Assembly: GCA_000969725.1 (NCBI GenBank)
Contig: JXSR01S042135.1
Reading direction: 5' to 3' (one strand)
Source: Ophiothrix spiculata
Lineage: Eukaryota > Echinodermata > Ophiuroidea > Amphilepidida > Ophiotrichidae
DNA: 29,966 nt
Made by a program: the position numbers and the translations under genes. The notes beneath the pieces were generated by a model, which was not told where the DNA came from, did no database searches, and was given only the letters and a program-made list of their open reading frames with translations. Shown one piece after another: positions 10,022 to 21,109 of this stretch; within the stretch, counting starts at the first letter, position 1; each line of letters opens with the position of its first letter.

Positions 10022-10107
10022 ATCAAGGAATTTTTATAGGGGAATCGGGATATGCCGCCATCTTGTGTCGCTCATGGAGCAGAGTTATTGTACCTCCGGA
10101 TATATTA

Positions 10108-10891
10108 GAGAGTTTGCGATTACCACGTTTCACGGGATGGGGTACACAAACGTGATCATTTTTAACTCACGTTCATCGTAACGGTTCACGCCAACGCGCA
10201 ATACCATTGATTGCCTATGTATATTTCATTATGTCGCCCTCTTAGCCAAGTTTTTTTGATTAATGCAACGATTGCCTATTATGAATGTTTCATGATGTCG
10301 CCCTCGTCTCATAATTGTCATAGCTGGTCATGATCCATAGATATATCTGATCGAGGGCGTAAATTCTTAAGCTAAAGAAATCATTTGCAAGTTTATGATA
10401 TTATGAATGGTTAGCTAGTTTTCAATAGAACTCAAGTACGTACTGAACGAATAGCCACGTACAAAGACCCACTTCAAACGGTTATTTCAACATATGTTGC
10501 TGCTATTCACGTATTATTGATCGTTCACGTTCAGGGGATTGGCTTTCGCAAGCAGATGTGTAGAACTTAAAACTTTGACATAGAAGTCAATGCAAAATCA
10601 GAAAATCCCTACTTACGGGTGTGTAAGTGCGAAGTTTGCGACCCGTAATCTTTACAACCAAACGCAATAAAACTTCGATAAGTGCTGGATATGTATGTCT
10701 GTACATTATTCTTGCATGTGTTTATCTGATTTTGATATAGCTTTTATTTAAAACAATAGGGGACATCGATTAAGTGATTAGTATTCACGTAACAGTGTAC
10801 GCTGTACTGTTCAAGCAGGTAATGGTTGGCTGAATTTCAATAGAACTCACGTATACGTTTGCGTTCGCGTTCTTGATGATCGCAAACTCTC
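10108..10891. mobile_element. Nested 784-bp inverted-repeat element
   Basis: A perfect 13-bp terminal inverted repeat GAGAGTTTGCGAT (10108-10120; complement 10879-10891), followed by more loosely matched CACG/AACG-rich subterminal sequence. It interrupts family A between the TACCTCCGG and TTGGCCCGATA blocks. Inside, ATTGCCTAT...CATNATGTCGCCCTC is present twice (10210-10241 and 10271-10305). No transposase frame; no clear target duplication. Confidence 0.7.
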
Positions 10892-10955
10892 CATTGTCTG
10901 ATTTTGGCCCGATATCCAGGCAGATCGTGTAAATCTTCACTTGATGCAATTTGTT

Positions 10956-11246
10956 CAGGGTTAGTACACATTTTCATTTACAAAATTTAAGGACTTTTCC
11001 CAGAACAATTCAAGGACTTCCAAGAACTTTTTCAGGGACGGCCGGTGGAATATGTATCAACAAAATACATTTGTTTTGGCCCATTTTTGGATAAAAATAA
11101 TTGCATGGTAAATTCTTTTGACATATTTATTTTTAATATTTCTGACATTCAACAATTCAAGGCTTTTTTTTGATAAAGTCAGTTTTTCAAGGCCTGAAAA
11201 ATGCAAAATAAAATTTAAGAACTTTTAAGGACCTGTACTAACCTTG
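10956..11246. mobile_element. Nested hAT-like miniature element (291 bp)
   Basis: The ends CAGGGTTAGTACA and, reversed, CAAGGTTAGTACA fit the CARRG...-type ends of hAT elements. The subterminal parts carry AATTYAAGGACTTTT-type repeats. It interrupts family A between the GTAAATCTTCACTT and AAAATGCCGGA blocks. The expected 8-bp target duplication is not evident (AATTTGTT against CTGTTTCA). Confidence 0.65.
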
Positions 11247-11477
11247 CTGTTTCACGCGCAAACCGTGTCTTTGTATTAAGTATTAAATTACGCCAATTTT
11301 TCCGCTAATCTGTATCGAAGACTCTCCAAGTGTGACACAAAGATGAAAAATGCCGGAGGTACAATAACTTGCCCTCCACGAGCAACAATCCAAGATGGCC
11401 GCCTTCTCATAGGATTTAAACGGTAGTCAAATCAAAATGGCGGAAAATCCCTGATTCTCCTATAAAAATTCCTTGAT

Positions 11478-12079
11478 TAACATAGAGAATCTCCACTCTC
11501 ATTGTCAATTTTTATGTAGCTTTTATAAAATGGTAACCATACGAGACACATCAGCATTAAAAAATGCTTCTTGACAACATTTGCATTGGTTTCTCAGGTA
11601 TCTGTGGTGGTTTTTATTCATCAGTACATCATTTAATATATATATAACATTACATCTGAAGAACTTATTTGCAAAAGGGCCTCAATCCACTGTTGGTAAA
11701 AATTGAGATTTCACTACAATCAGATAAAAAATGTGAAACCACACATTTTGATACCAATGTAAAGCATACTCCACTCCAAAGATATGGGCTCATCATTGTC
11801 CAGAAATGTCCTAATTTGACCATTTGTGCCCATTTCTTAACAAAAATATCAAAATTATCAGTTCTTCCATGAAAATATTGATACTAGCATTATACTTAAC
11901 AAAGTAGGCCCTAAAGGAAAAGCACAGAGCAGCATAACTTACAGAGCTTTCAACCAATTTTGTTTTCTTTTAATTGTTTATATGTTTATGTAAAATAAAT
12001 GAACTGAACCATTTTGTCCTACATCTTCATGAAAAGTGGATTTAGGCTCTTCTGTTAACAAACTCTTCTGTCACTAACA
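11478..12079. other. Nothing recognised
   Basis: AT-rich unique-looking sequence. The 67-codon frame at 11669-11872 has no recognised motif or splice context. Confidence 0.5.
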
Positions 12080-12234
12080 GTCGCGGATCCAGGGGGGAGC
12101 GGAAGGGGTGGACGCCCCCCCGTAAAATTGGAAAAATCCTGCAAAATCAGCCTAATTTGGGTCAATTTTTTGTTATAAAAGCTGAAAACATACTCTCCGG
12201 CCCCGTAATATTCAGATCCTAGATCCGCGGCTGA
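12080..12234. mobile_element. 155-bp inverted-repeat element with GC-rich left arm
   Basis: The ends are inverted: GTCGCGGATCCAGG on the left and CCTAGATCCGCGGCTGAC on the right. A G/C-rich run (GGGGGGAGCGG...CGCCCCCCC) follows the left arm. Small, noncoding, resembling the widespread GCGGATC(C/T)AGG-type miniature elements of marine animals. Confidence 0.6.
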
Positions 12235-12595
12235 CTAAAATCACATATAAAAATCATTCTCGTATCAGTGGAAAAATGGTTAACATTTCTCTCTATAGAT
12301 AGATTCCAGCCATTCAGTACCATACACATGGGTTTGTTTTGTTTAAATAAAAATATAATTATATGATCAATACACCAGCAATGTGAAACTTGATAAAATC
12401 AAGATATGACAGGATGCTGACCCGAAGCCACTCTTTTCAAGAAAGGGGCTCATCTACCACTGAGCGGCTTGATAGGAACAGCATGTTTAGTCAAAGAATA
12501 ATAAAGATCACTCACATGTTTGCAGAGATAATATGAGGATTAGGGTACATTTTCATTTTTTTACTAACTTGCTTAGTAAACCGATTTTATATTCA
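12235..12595. other. Nothing recognised
   Basis: AT-rich sequence between two miniature elements; no gene or repeat structure seen. Confidence 0.5.
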
Positions 12596-12722
12596 GAAAT
12601 TTATAGCCATTGGTAGGATTTCTACGGGTTCGCCGTCGGACAAGTTTTGAACTGTCTTGTCCGACGACAGAACTGTCTTGTCCGACGGTGAAGCGTTAAA
12701 ATCTACCAATTGTTATGAATTC
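12596..12722. mobile_element. 127-bp foldback element with GTCGGACAAG core
   Basis: The arms ATTGGTAGGATT...CGCCGTCGGACAAG (left) and CTTGTCCGACGGTGAAGC...ATCTACCAAT (right) are inverted copies. Between them AACTGTCTTGTCCGACG occurs twice in tandem (12649-12665 and 12670-12687), so the right half has an extra arm copy. Confidence 0.7.
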
Positions 12723-12974
12723 CCATCGTATAAGCCTTTCTAAAAAAAATATATTTGAAGTCATTCATCAGATTCTATTAATTCGGGCGATTCCTGTATG
12801 ATGCTCAGCCAGAGGCTAATCTCCACAGTCCAGTTCTTCTATCTACAATATCATTATTGACAAACATTGATGTGCGTTTCTATGTAATGATCATTTGATG
12901 TGGCAATGGCATGCCAATAACTACCCATGATAATGGGAACATGTATTGCCTCACTATTGTATATGGAATCGCCC

Positions 12975-13329
12975 TAGGCTAAGGCCTAAAAAAAAAAATT
13001 GTTTGATTGGCGTAACCCGACCAACCCTAATTTTACCACCGACCCTAGATATTTTTTTGAGCATGGTAAAAAACCTCCAAATCCTAAATTTGATGGGAAT
13101 CGATTCATGTCAGCCCAAGATATGGCTTGCAGGACATTCAAAATGACAAATAAAAGATGTGTTACAGAAAAAGTGAAGATGTTTTTGTATATGTGCCATA
13201 TATTTTGTGTTCTTGTATGTGAAACATGGCCTTATTTTTAAAATTATAAAAAAAAAAAAAATCCGACCTACCTACCCTATTTTTTTTTCTATGTTACGCC
13301 AATCAAAAGATTAATTTTTTTTTAGCCTA
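12975..13329. mobile_element. 355-bp inverted-repeat element (TTTGATTGGCGTAAC ends), copy 1
   Basis: The ends are TAGGCTAA, an A-rich run, then TTTGATTGGCGTAAC on the left, and the complement on the right (GTTACGCCAATCAAAA...TTAGCCTA). TA borders both ends. The 80-codon frame at 12999-13241 lies inside it and is not convincing as a gene. A relative lies at 15355-15660. Confidence 0.7.
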
Positions 13330-15354
13330 ATTGCCAATAAATTGTACTCTTCTTTTTTTTTACTTAGTTTAATTCTAGCCATCATAGTCTTGTTTTTATG
13401 ATCATCTTAAGCATACGTGTGACCATCCATCACAAACCTCCAGTTAAGTTGGCCACTGATAAAAATTGTTTTATATTTAAAATTAATAACCTGCGTAATA
13501 GCGCGATCCAATCTCTTAAGATTATTTCTACTTTTACGCAAACAATTGCGCGGTCATTATCAGGTAACAATGACTTCTTATAATGACCCGCGTATGTGAT
13601 GTCATTAGCGCTGAATGCGTTTTCTCATAAAACGCCAATCAAGCGTTGGTTTGTTTTGTAATGTAGCTCAAAATAAAAAAAACTGACTTTACTAGAGGTT
13701 CCCAATGGATGGACCCATTGCCCCTGTATCAATATTTGTGACCCACAATATCGATAGGTATCTTAAGGTCGGCATTATAAATTACATGATATGGGCCACA
13801 GAAGCTGAGCATGGTCAAAATCACATCCAAGGTCAAATTTCTAATTTCATCAGAAACGTTACCTTTGAAGTAGCTTCTATTATATTAATCAGGTTCCAAC
13901 AATCCAAAACAGAAGAGAAATGTGTTCAATGTTCAAAACCAAGCTTAAGGTAAAATCCTCTTTCCATTTCAAGTTTTACTCAGTACAAAAACTTTCCAAA
14001 CCATTTTCTCAAAACAATAGTTTTCCAAATCAGCCCAATGCCTTTTATCAATTTGGATGTAACTTTGCAACCAAACATCCAATAACCAAAAGCAAGGTGT
14101 CATTATAAAGCTTAACATTTCAGATGAGACCAAAACATCAATTTTGATTTAGGGACCCTTAGGGTACCTTTCGATATGGCGGGTCATATTTATGTTCAGC
14201 TCAGTATGCACAGACGTCCAATAATACTAACAGTGACTTCAGGTTCAGACTAGGTGTAAATGGTCCACGGAACATTGGCAATTTTTGGCAACCAGATTAA
14301 GTTGTTACATTCAATGACCATGTTAACAAGATAATTAACAAACGTCGATGTTTAATTCTATATAGTCTGTTATACATTAATGTAATGACTGTAATATAAT
14401 GTACACATTACATAACACACAAATTTCAAATGCACCACTTTCATACAGTAAACAAAATAACATCTTTGTATTTTATATAATATATATAATATAGACACAT
14501 TTTCAATAGATTTCTAGTTCTATTCTGGTAACTGTAAAAAAGGAAAAAATCATATCATATTTTAGACAATGCAGTAGCGCTTTTACCTCTGGTTGCAATA
14601 TATGCAAAAGATGCCCCAAAATAATCAGTCAACTTGAGTGTTTCATCAGGTTATAAGCATTTTCCTACATGTATTTTCTGAGGTTACATAAGATTTTTTG
14701 GGACACCTTGTACATTGCATGAAATCGTGGTAAATAACAATAGCACACCTTGAAACACCTTTTTGAAATGCATACACACCGTCGGGGAGACCCACTCAGG
14801 ATATATGTGTTGTCATCACCGAGCAGAAATCATGCATCGGGAAAGGGTACCTTTTTCATGCAAAGTTGGACCGTTAATAGGGTAGCAATTTCATACATTT
14901 TTGAAAAAAAAGGTAGGCCTATATTAGACAGCATCTGAATATGAATTTAAAGTCACAGAAATTCATGTAAATGGGTTTATTAGGTAATATTTTGGAGGCT
15001 TATTCGTATTTTCTAATAATCTGATAAATATGAAGTATTAAGTGGAATTTGTAACCCCAAATTTTTGGTTTGGAAACAATTTTGTACCATACTAGCGTAT
15101 AGTAGTATATTGTTAGGTCAGTAAAAAGGGTAGACTTTTTGAATGCATGTCCGTGATTAGAGTTCCAAATCAGCATTCACGATATCCGTGTTTAGGGTCT
15201 GATCTGGAAAGGCTTGCTCGATGATGACAACATGTGAAAGTATGTAAGTGCCGCCAACACCCCCACCCCGGGATACACTAGGCATGTGATTCAAGAAGAA
15301 AAAGAACACATGCATATCAAAATGCAATATTCATTTCAATACTGGTTAATGCCC
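13330..15354. other. About 2 kb without recognised gene
   Basis: AT-rich. There is a short stem (GCGCGGTCATTAT at 13548-13560 with ATAATGACCCGCG at 13580-13592). Open frames of 61-82 codons (for example 13705-13953 and 14750-14938) have no recognised domain, no splice context and no partner elsewhere in the window. The 13690-14110 stretch is somewhat less AT-rich and continuous in coding-like composition, but I cannot assign it. Confidence 0.5.
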
Positions 15355-15660
15355 TAGGCTAAAACAAAAAATGTTTGATTGTCCATAGATGGATTTTCAA
15401 AGCTTGGTCGGTCGGTCAGGATTTCTTCTTTTTTTTACTAGCTCATTACTATGTATTTATACATATAACTGTGTTATTTAAGGCTAAAATATGCAAATTT
15501 AAGCTAATTTGATATTGAATGAACCAACAAACATTAAAAACAACTAAAATATTTAGGACGAACTCTTTTAAAATATATTTTACTTCATCAGAATGCAGTA
15601 TTCTTTTGTACAGTAAATGGGTCGTTCGGGTAAGGACAATCAAACATATTTTTTGGCTCT
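15355..15660. mobile_element. 306-bp inverted-repeat element, relative of 12975-13329
   Basis: Left TAGGCTAAAACAAAAAATG then TTTGATTGTCC; right GGACAATCAAACATATTTTT then GGCTC. Both this element and the one at 12975 are preceded by GCCC. The interior is shorter and diverged. Confidence 0.6.
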
Positions 15661-15996
15661 ATTATGGTTCCTCGTAAAATATTAATAAATTGACCAAAAT
15701 TTCAAAACAAGTATCTTCTTAAAATCAATTCTTATAAATGTTTGAAGATACAATAAGCAATTAATGTAACTTTTCCCCTTAAAATTCTGTATATCTAATA
15801 TAGTATTTGGAAGTGGTACATGTACGTATAATTATAGACACATGATTCTGTGTCAAACTTTTAGAATGGCATAACCAACCAGATTACTTCTAATTTTCAT
15901 AGAAAATGGTTTTTGATTTACAATCTTAGCTTTTAATATTATATTGAAAGGTTTGCTTCCCTAAAAGGTGAAACTTCCCCAAGAATTGTGGTATTA

Positions 15997-16170
15997 CAGT
16001 GGAACCTCGTTAACACAAAATCACTGGGGACAATGATTCTAATTTATGTTATCAGGATGTTGTGTTTTTCAACTGAATTCACATAGAAATTCACACTTGG
16101 GACCAAACAACCATTTTAGTGTTATCAGGTTTTTTGTGTTAACAGATTTTGTGTTAACGAGGTTCCACTG
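15997..16170. mobile_element. pogo/Tigger-like miniature element, copy 1 (174 bp)
   Basis: Terminal inverted repeats CAGTGGAACCTCGTTAACAC and its near-perfect complement end in CCACTG, flanked by TA on both sides (15995-15996, 16171-16172). The CAGTGGAACCTCGTTAA end is typical of nonautonomous TcMar-Tigger/pogo elements. Internal repeats of TTTTGTGTTATCAGG-type sequence are present. An equal-length copy lies at 17926-18099. Confidence 0.88.
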
Positions 16171-16262
16171 TAACACCAAAATCTACAGAATAGTCAGAAT
16201 AGTTGCTGGAACTCACGAGGTCTACCATATCTCGGTTGTTTTAACATGGTAACAATCTGTAT

Positions 16263-16323
16263 TCAATTAACCATATACTAAAACAGAACTGGTTTGACAG
16301 TTCTGTTTCAGTATGTTTAATTG
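16263..16323. repeat. 61-bp near-perfect hairpin
   Basis: The left arm TCAATTAACCATATACTAAA plus ACAGAACTG pairs with the right arm CAGTTCTGTTTCAGTATG plus TTTAATTGA. The stem is about 27 bp with a loop of about 5 bases and only one or two unpaired or mismatched positions. It could be a tiny foldback transposon or a small-RNA precursor. Confidence 0.75.
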
Positions 16324-16394
16324 ACACTAACATCAATATCAAACAGCTAGAGTGTATGTCAATGTTCTTTTGCATTCAAGATCAGGCTGTATAC

Positions 16395-16520
16395 CCCACT
16401 CTTTTTATGCACTGTCTCATGTCAGTGGTTCTTGAAGAACTATTTCAAGAACAACAGACCAAGTCTTGAGATTGTCCAGTGTTCAATCCAAATTAATGAA
16501 AAATGGCTGCTCTCACATGA
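16395..16520. mobile_element. Family B element, copy 3 (partial)
   Basis: The palindrome GTCAGTGGTTCTTGAAGAAC then TATTTCAAGAACAACAGAC (16421-16459) is the shortened central hairpin of family B. It is followed by a right arm AAATTAATGAAAAATGGCTG then CTCTCACATGAC related to the left arm at 8880 in reverse complement. The left terminal repeat is missing. Confidence 0.5.
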
Positions 16521-16814
16521 CGAATTGTGCCTAGTACAATTACATACCATATAACCTCACTAACTTTATCTATTTTTGGCAGTTGCACACTCCAATTGTA
16601 TACCCGAGTTGTTGAATCATTGTTTAATTAGCACATGTTCAAACCAACAAAATCTTAATGTAGTATCATTTATTGTTATCACAATGTTGGATTACAAATA
16701 TACCGTATCCAATCCTCCAATTCACCGACTGATTTTCTGAATGCATATCGCCTGATACCTTTGAGTTATTTCAAACCAGTGTGCAAAAACCATAGATTAA
16801 TAAAAGTCCAGATA

Positions 16815-17070
16815 GGCAACTGGTCTATTTGCACCCTAAAAATCCGGCTAAGTTAGGGATTTGCGCCACACGGGCGCTATGTCTGGACCAACGCAGCGCG
16901 AGTGCGTATTGACCAAGCTCTGCGCTCTGTCTCACGCTACTATTATTTGACTACAACGCAATACGCATCTTATAATTTACCGCCAAATCGTGCATTAGCA
17001 AGGAACGGCGCTTGGCTGGCTCAAATCCCTAACTTAGCCGCATTCTCAGTCAAATTACCATTCAGTTGCC
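16815..17070. mobile_element. 256-bp inverted-repeat element
   Basis: The left arm GGCAACTGG...CGGCTAAGTTAGGGATTTG then CGCCA and the right arm TGGCTCAAATCCCTAACTTA then GCCG...CAGTTGCC are inverted copies of about 54 bp. The interior is GC-richer than its surroundings. The 69-codon frame here is incidental. Confidence 0.7.
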
Positions 17071-17925
17071 AGAGTACGGCAAAAACTTGTCAAAATACAT
17101 TGCCGCTCTAAAGTATTTCTGCACAAAACCTTTATTGAGCCATATCTCAAAAGGCGTTTATACTTAAATGTTAGCATTTGGCTGAAACTGTTATACAACA
17201 AAACTATATTGTGTAATTATCGAAGTAACTATTCTGGAATTGCATTCATTGCATTTGACAATATGGCATGTAATGCATATTACTACTTTCGTCTGAACAT
17301 AAAAAAATGAGTTTATATACATTTCCATGCATTTGTTTTAAAACTTACAAGTTGAAATTATTCTATCCTGTTACAAGGTAATAATAATGAGGTTATGAAA
17401 AATTGATTAGTTACATAGTAATGAGATTTGTACTTATGGTGTATTTGTATATGGTCCATGAAATCAGCCATTTTTAAAGCAATGGAAGATCAAATATTAA
17501 AAGAAACATTGATTTATTCATATTGAATAGATAAGTTACCAATACTAGTATGAATCTTTGATGATTCTAGGTCGTTTAATATAAAAAAACAAGGTTTTTT
17601 GAATGTTTTTATTGTGCGGAAATACTTTAAAGCGAAGTGTATTTTGATGCTGTTGTAGAATGTGATAATTTGTCAACCTTTTTGAAGTGAGGCTATGTAT
17701 AAATTCAAAGGGTTTGTCAGATGGAAAATAGATAAATTAAACAAATGGATGCGGTAGTTACACTCTTAAAGAAAGAGATATCAAAGTAACAAATGAATGT
17801 ACACTACACATCAATTTGCCACCGATGTGATTATTCCTCTCAAACCAATTTCCTCTTTTGAATATTGGGTTTCTATGAGACAAGTCCTCACGAGGAATGA
17901 TGGTAATCAACTCATTCACCTAATA
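17071..17925. other. Nothing recognised
   Basis: AT-rich sequence; no gene, splice-bounded exon or paired repeat was seen. Confidence 0.5.
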
Positions 17926-18099
17926 CAGTGGAACCCCGTTACCACAAAATCACTGGGGCCAAAGAGTTTAGTTTGGGTTATCAGGATTTTGTGTTATCCA
18001 ACTGATTTCACATAGGAAATCAATACTTGGGACCCAACAAACATTTTGTGTTATCAGGATTTTTGTGTTAACAGATTTTGTGTTAACGAGATTCCACTA
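17926..18099. mobile_element. pogo/Tigger-like miniature element, copy 2 (174 bp)
   Basis: Same orientation and the same length as 15997-16170. Left end CAGTGGAACCCCGTTACCAC, right end GTTAACGAGATTCCACTA, flanked by TA (17924-17925 and 18100-18101). It has a few point differences, including a decayed last base. Confidence 0.88.
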
Positions 18100-18849
18100 T
18101 ATCATCAGCATGGGATGTGAAAATAAACATGGGTTTTTGAATAACTATGTGGCATGTTAGCATTTGGGTAAAACAGATAGTGCATTGTCGCTATGACAAT
18201 ACTTTTTTTATTTAACAGTACCAGTAATTTCACATTGGTACTATACTCTGTAAATCTTGAAGTATGCAACAGCAGCTGATTAACGCACAATATGACCATA
18301 CGGGGAAGTAAATTAGTCCATATTTCTTGAATCTTAACAACTTACCAAATCTTGCTGAATATTCAAATGAACGTATGTATGGTCAATGTTTATCCATGTG
18401 TTAGCTACAAAATTAGCCAAAATAATAACAAAATCATGAACAATTCATGGAAAAAATATTAATATGCAGTGATTTGGTCTTAATCAATTCTAATCGATCA
18501 TTACTAGTCTCTTACACAATACAAAACCACCAGTTCACAATGTTGCAGAATACAAGGGATATGCTTTGGATCACGTAACAGAGTCTGATTGTTTGTTGCA
18601 TACTTCAAGGTTTATAGAGTATAGATATGCAGCCTATTGTCCAGATGCTTCCTTTTCTTATAAATATTCATATGATGTGAAAGTGAAAGACATATTAGAC
18701 AAGTGTTCATGACAAGATTAGGACTACATGTAACATTTGTTAACCATTGTGCACATTTGCCAAATTTATGAGGTGACCTGTTCTCTCTCATGCTGCCTCC
18801 AGTCTGCTTTCATTAAAAAAACTGTTCTGAGTAACCTATATCGAAGGCT
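18100..18849. other. Nothing recognised
   Basis: AT-rich sequence; short open frames without recognisable content. Confidence 0.5.
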
Positions 18850-19337
18850 GAGAGCCACAAGGACGAATCTGCATATCAACAATCCCGAGAACAACAGATT
18901 TCATGACCTAATTGGCCTTTCCAGATGAAAGATCTTACACAAATATTTAATAGACCATTCATCTTGAAAGCACTGTCAAATCTTGAAACAGATACCCTGG
19001 TCACATTACCTTGCGGTGAGGTTACGGTGTGTTTACGACGTCATACCCGGTAGAATTCAGCAGACACAGATCAGACACTGGCCGGTGACCGACCGGTGTC
19101 TGGAGACCCTAAACCATGCCACAAGAATTTCATTCTGAGTTAAAACCAAATTCTTGCGGTTTGTACACAATGTCTTCAGTTATAGTCTCATAACCACCAG
19201 CGTCTGACCCGTGACCAACCACATAGCTAGGATTCACCGGTGTCATACCGATGTCACATCGGCGTTGTGGAATCCTCCAGCTTATGTAAATATAGCATAA
19301 ACGATTATTGTCATGCAAATACGGCCTTGTGGCTCTC
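18850..19337. mobile_element. 488-bp inverted-repeat element (GAGAGCCACAAGG ends)
   Basis: GAGAGCCACAAGG at 18850-18862 and its exact complement at 19325-19337 continue imperfectly inward (CGAATCTGCATATCAACAAT on the left against CGTATTTGCATGACAATAAT reversed on the right). The interior is GC-richer, with CCGGTG palindromes near 19080-19100. No transposase. Confidence 0.65.
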
Positions 19338-19799
19338 AACCCTGGTACCTTAAAAAAACATGGTACCGTCATTACATGGACAGTTATTTTGCATGCAACT
19401 GAATGTAAATTTACACATATCACTTCAAGGCTCAATGAAATGCGGTACCAAAAACAGCTTCACATTGATGAGAAAAAAACCTGCATATTAAAACTAAAAC
19501 ATTTTCTCATATAGAATACATTTTGAGAAACCTGATGTTACACAAGTTTCTTTTGGAAAATAAATGACAACATGGTAACATTGGGATCTAAAATCATTTT
19601 ATATGGTCAGTTGCTGATTGTTTGATAAAAATATTATATTTCTGTTTACAACACGTTATGCCACAACATTGAAACAACTGTGGTTTATAAAATATCATAT
19701 TTCATAAATTCTTTAACGTCATATTTATTTTTGACAACATGGAAGATCTTGATGAAATGCATACTCCTTGATTTCTTTTTTAACCTGTTGATTGACATT
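19338..19799. other. Nothing recognised
   Basis: AT-rich sequence; GGTACC occurs at 19346 and 19361, but no larger structure was seen. Confidence 0.5.
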
Positions 19800-20031
19800 T
19801 TGTTGAGTGCAAGAAAGTTGTAACTGCAATGGCTGCCATATGTGATAATTATTTAAATTAAAACCTTGTCACTAGAATGTGATAAATCCCCCAAATTTCA
19901 TTGCCCTATGTCAGTGGCTCTTGAAATGGTTCGTCATCTAAAGAACTATTTCAAGAGCCACTGACCCAAGACCAGAAATTATAGTGTCCATTGCAAATTT
20001 ATGACAGATACAGCTTTCTTGCGCTCACATG
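19800..20031. mobile_element. Family B miniature element, copy 2 (232 bp)
   Basis: The terminal inverted repeats share GAGYGCAAGAAAG and RCTG. At the centre is a long palindrome (19910-19965), GTCAGTGGCTCTTGAAATGG pairing with TATTTCAAGAGCCACTGAC. This is the shortest complete copy and probably the closest to the family's original form. Confidence 0.75.
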
Positions 20032-20576
20032 ACAATTTTCAATAATGGATAGTACACTCTTGTTCATCGCTCATCTGATGAACAGTACAAAGTGCATTAT
20101 AGAATCAGAACATATTTATAATGTACCATAAGTGTCTAAATGGTAAAAATTTGTGTTACCCAAACACAACATTAAGTGTTAAATGAGATTAATTTATTAT
20201 TATATATTTGCATTTTATTGTACTTAAAATGAAGTAAAATTTGAAAAAATGTGAGAGTCCCCAAGTTAGAAGATGCAATACTATAATAATTTAATTGTTT
20301 AAGATATTTTACAAAGTTTTACAAATTTGTAAAAATAAAAGATTTTGATGCTGTTAGGTAAAATGAAAATCTTTGTTGTTGTTTGTTATTGTTTTTCCAG
20401 TTAAGTTCTCTCGTATCGTTTTAAGGTAGAACTTGAACAGAAGAGCAGACGAACATTGAAAAAAATGATATTCATGTGGAATAAAAATTGCATTTGAATA
20501 TGAAAAATGAAACAAATGTATTTGCAGCAGAAGGGTTTTTTATAAGATTTTGAATACAGTTGCAACATATTGCTAC
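20032..20576. other. Nothing recognised
   Basis: AT-rich sequence with no gene or repeat structure seen. Confidence 0.5.
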
Positions 20577-21093
20577 ATCAGTTAGGCGGAACTCACAATT
20601 CCGATACGTATCTGAATTCGGATACCCACGTACATTTTGTATCCAAATTGTGATACCCGTATCAGAATTAGGATATGGAGGGGTATCCGAATTCTGATAT
20701 ACGCCCGTCGTGGCGCAGGAAACAAATCGATAGCGCAAGCTGGCAAGTACATGTAGAACATCTTTCTTGCATTTATGATAAATGTATCTGTGGAAATGTC
20801 ATTTCCATCTGTGCAGTTCCAGCGGGACAGCTTCGAAACATGTCCTGATAGCTCCTTATCACAGAAGGCAAAATAATTTGGCCAAAACTTTCTTAGAATT
20901 TAGATGACAAATGATGATAATGTTATTGACTTTTATACACACTGGTATGGTGCACGGCAAAGCTGAATATTAATTTCAGCTGATATCCCGTTTCAGCTGT
21001 TTTTAATCCAAATTCGGATACGGGTATCAGATTTTTGATACGGAGTATCTAAATTCAGATACATATCCAAATTGTGAGTTCCGCCGAACTGAT
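20577..21093. mobile_element. ~517-bp inverted-repeat element with arrays of 18-bp boxes
   Basis: The ends are ATCAGTT then GGCGGAACTCACAATT (left, ending about 20600) and the complement on the right (starting about 21068). Next to each end lie spaced copies of GTATCYRAATTNNGATAC, itself a dyad. On the left they are at 20608-20625, 20639-20656, 20659-20676 and 20683-20700; on the right at 21004-21021, 21024-21041 and 21045-21062. The interior has no transposase; the 88-codon minus-strand frame at 20472-20738 is made of these boxes. Confidence 0.75.
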
Positions 21094-21109
21094 ATATTAT
21101 AACAGGCTA

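Larger units (their letters stand above)
10022..11477. mobile_element. Miniature element family A, copy 2, with two nested insertions
   Basis: Inverted ends ATCAAGGAATTTTTATAGG (left 10022, right complement ending 11477) extend imperfectly through the GCCGCCAT and AGTTATTGTACCTCCGG segments, so each arm is 65-110 bp. The copy spans 1456 bp, but removing the two inserted elements (10108-10891 and 10956-11246) leaves about 381 bp. That matches copy 1 at 8150-8531, which has no insert at either place. Confidence 0.8.

Noticed and set aside
12999..13241. 80-codon frame reading DWRNPTNPNF
   Set aside because: It begins inside the terminal repeat of an inverted-repeat element and the related copy at 15355 does not preserve it.
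13705..13953. 82-codon frame as an exon
   Set aside because: No recognised domain, no convincing splice acceptor or donor, and the frame overlaps another of similar length. Kept only as an unassigned stretch.
20472..20738. Minus-strand 88-codon frame with repeated PNSDT motifs
   Set aside because: The protein repeat is a translation of the 18-bp DNA boxes of a transposon end, not a repeat protein.
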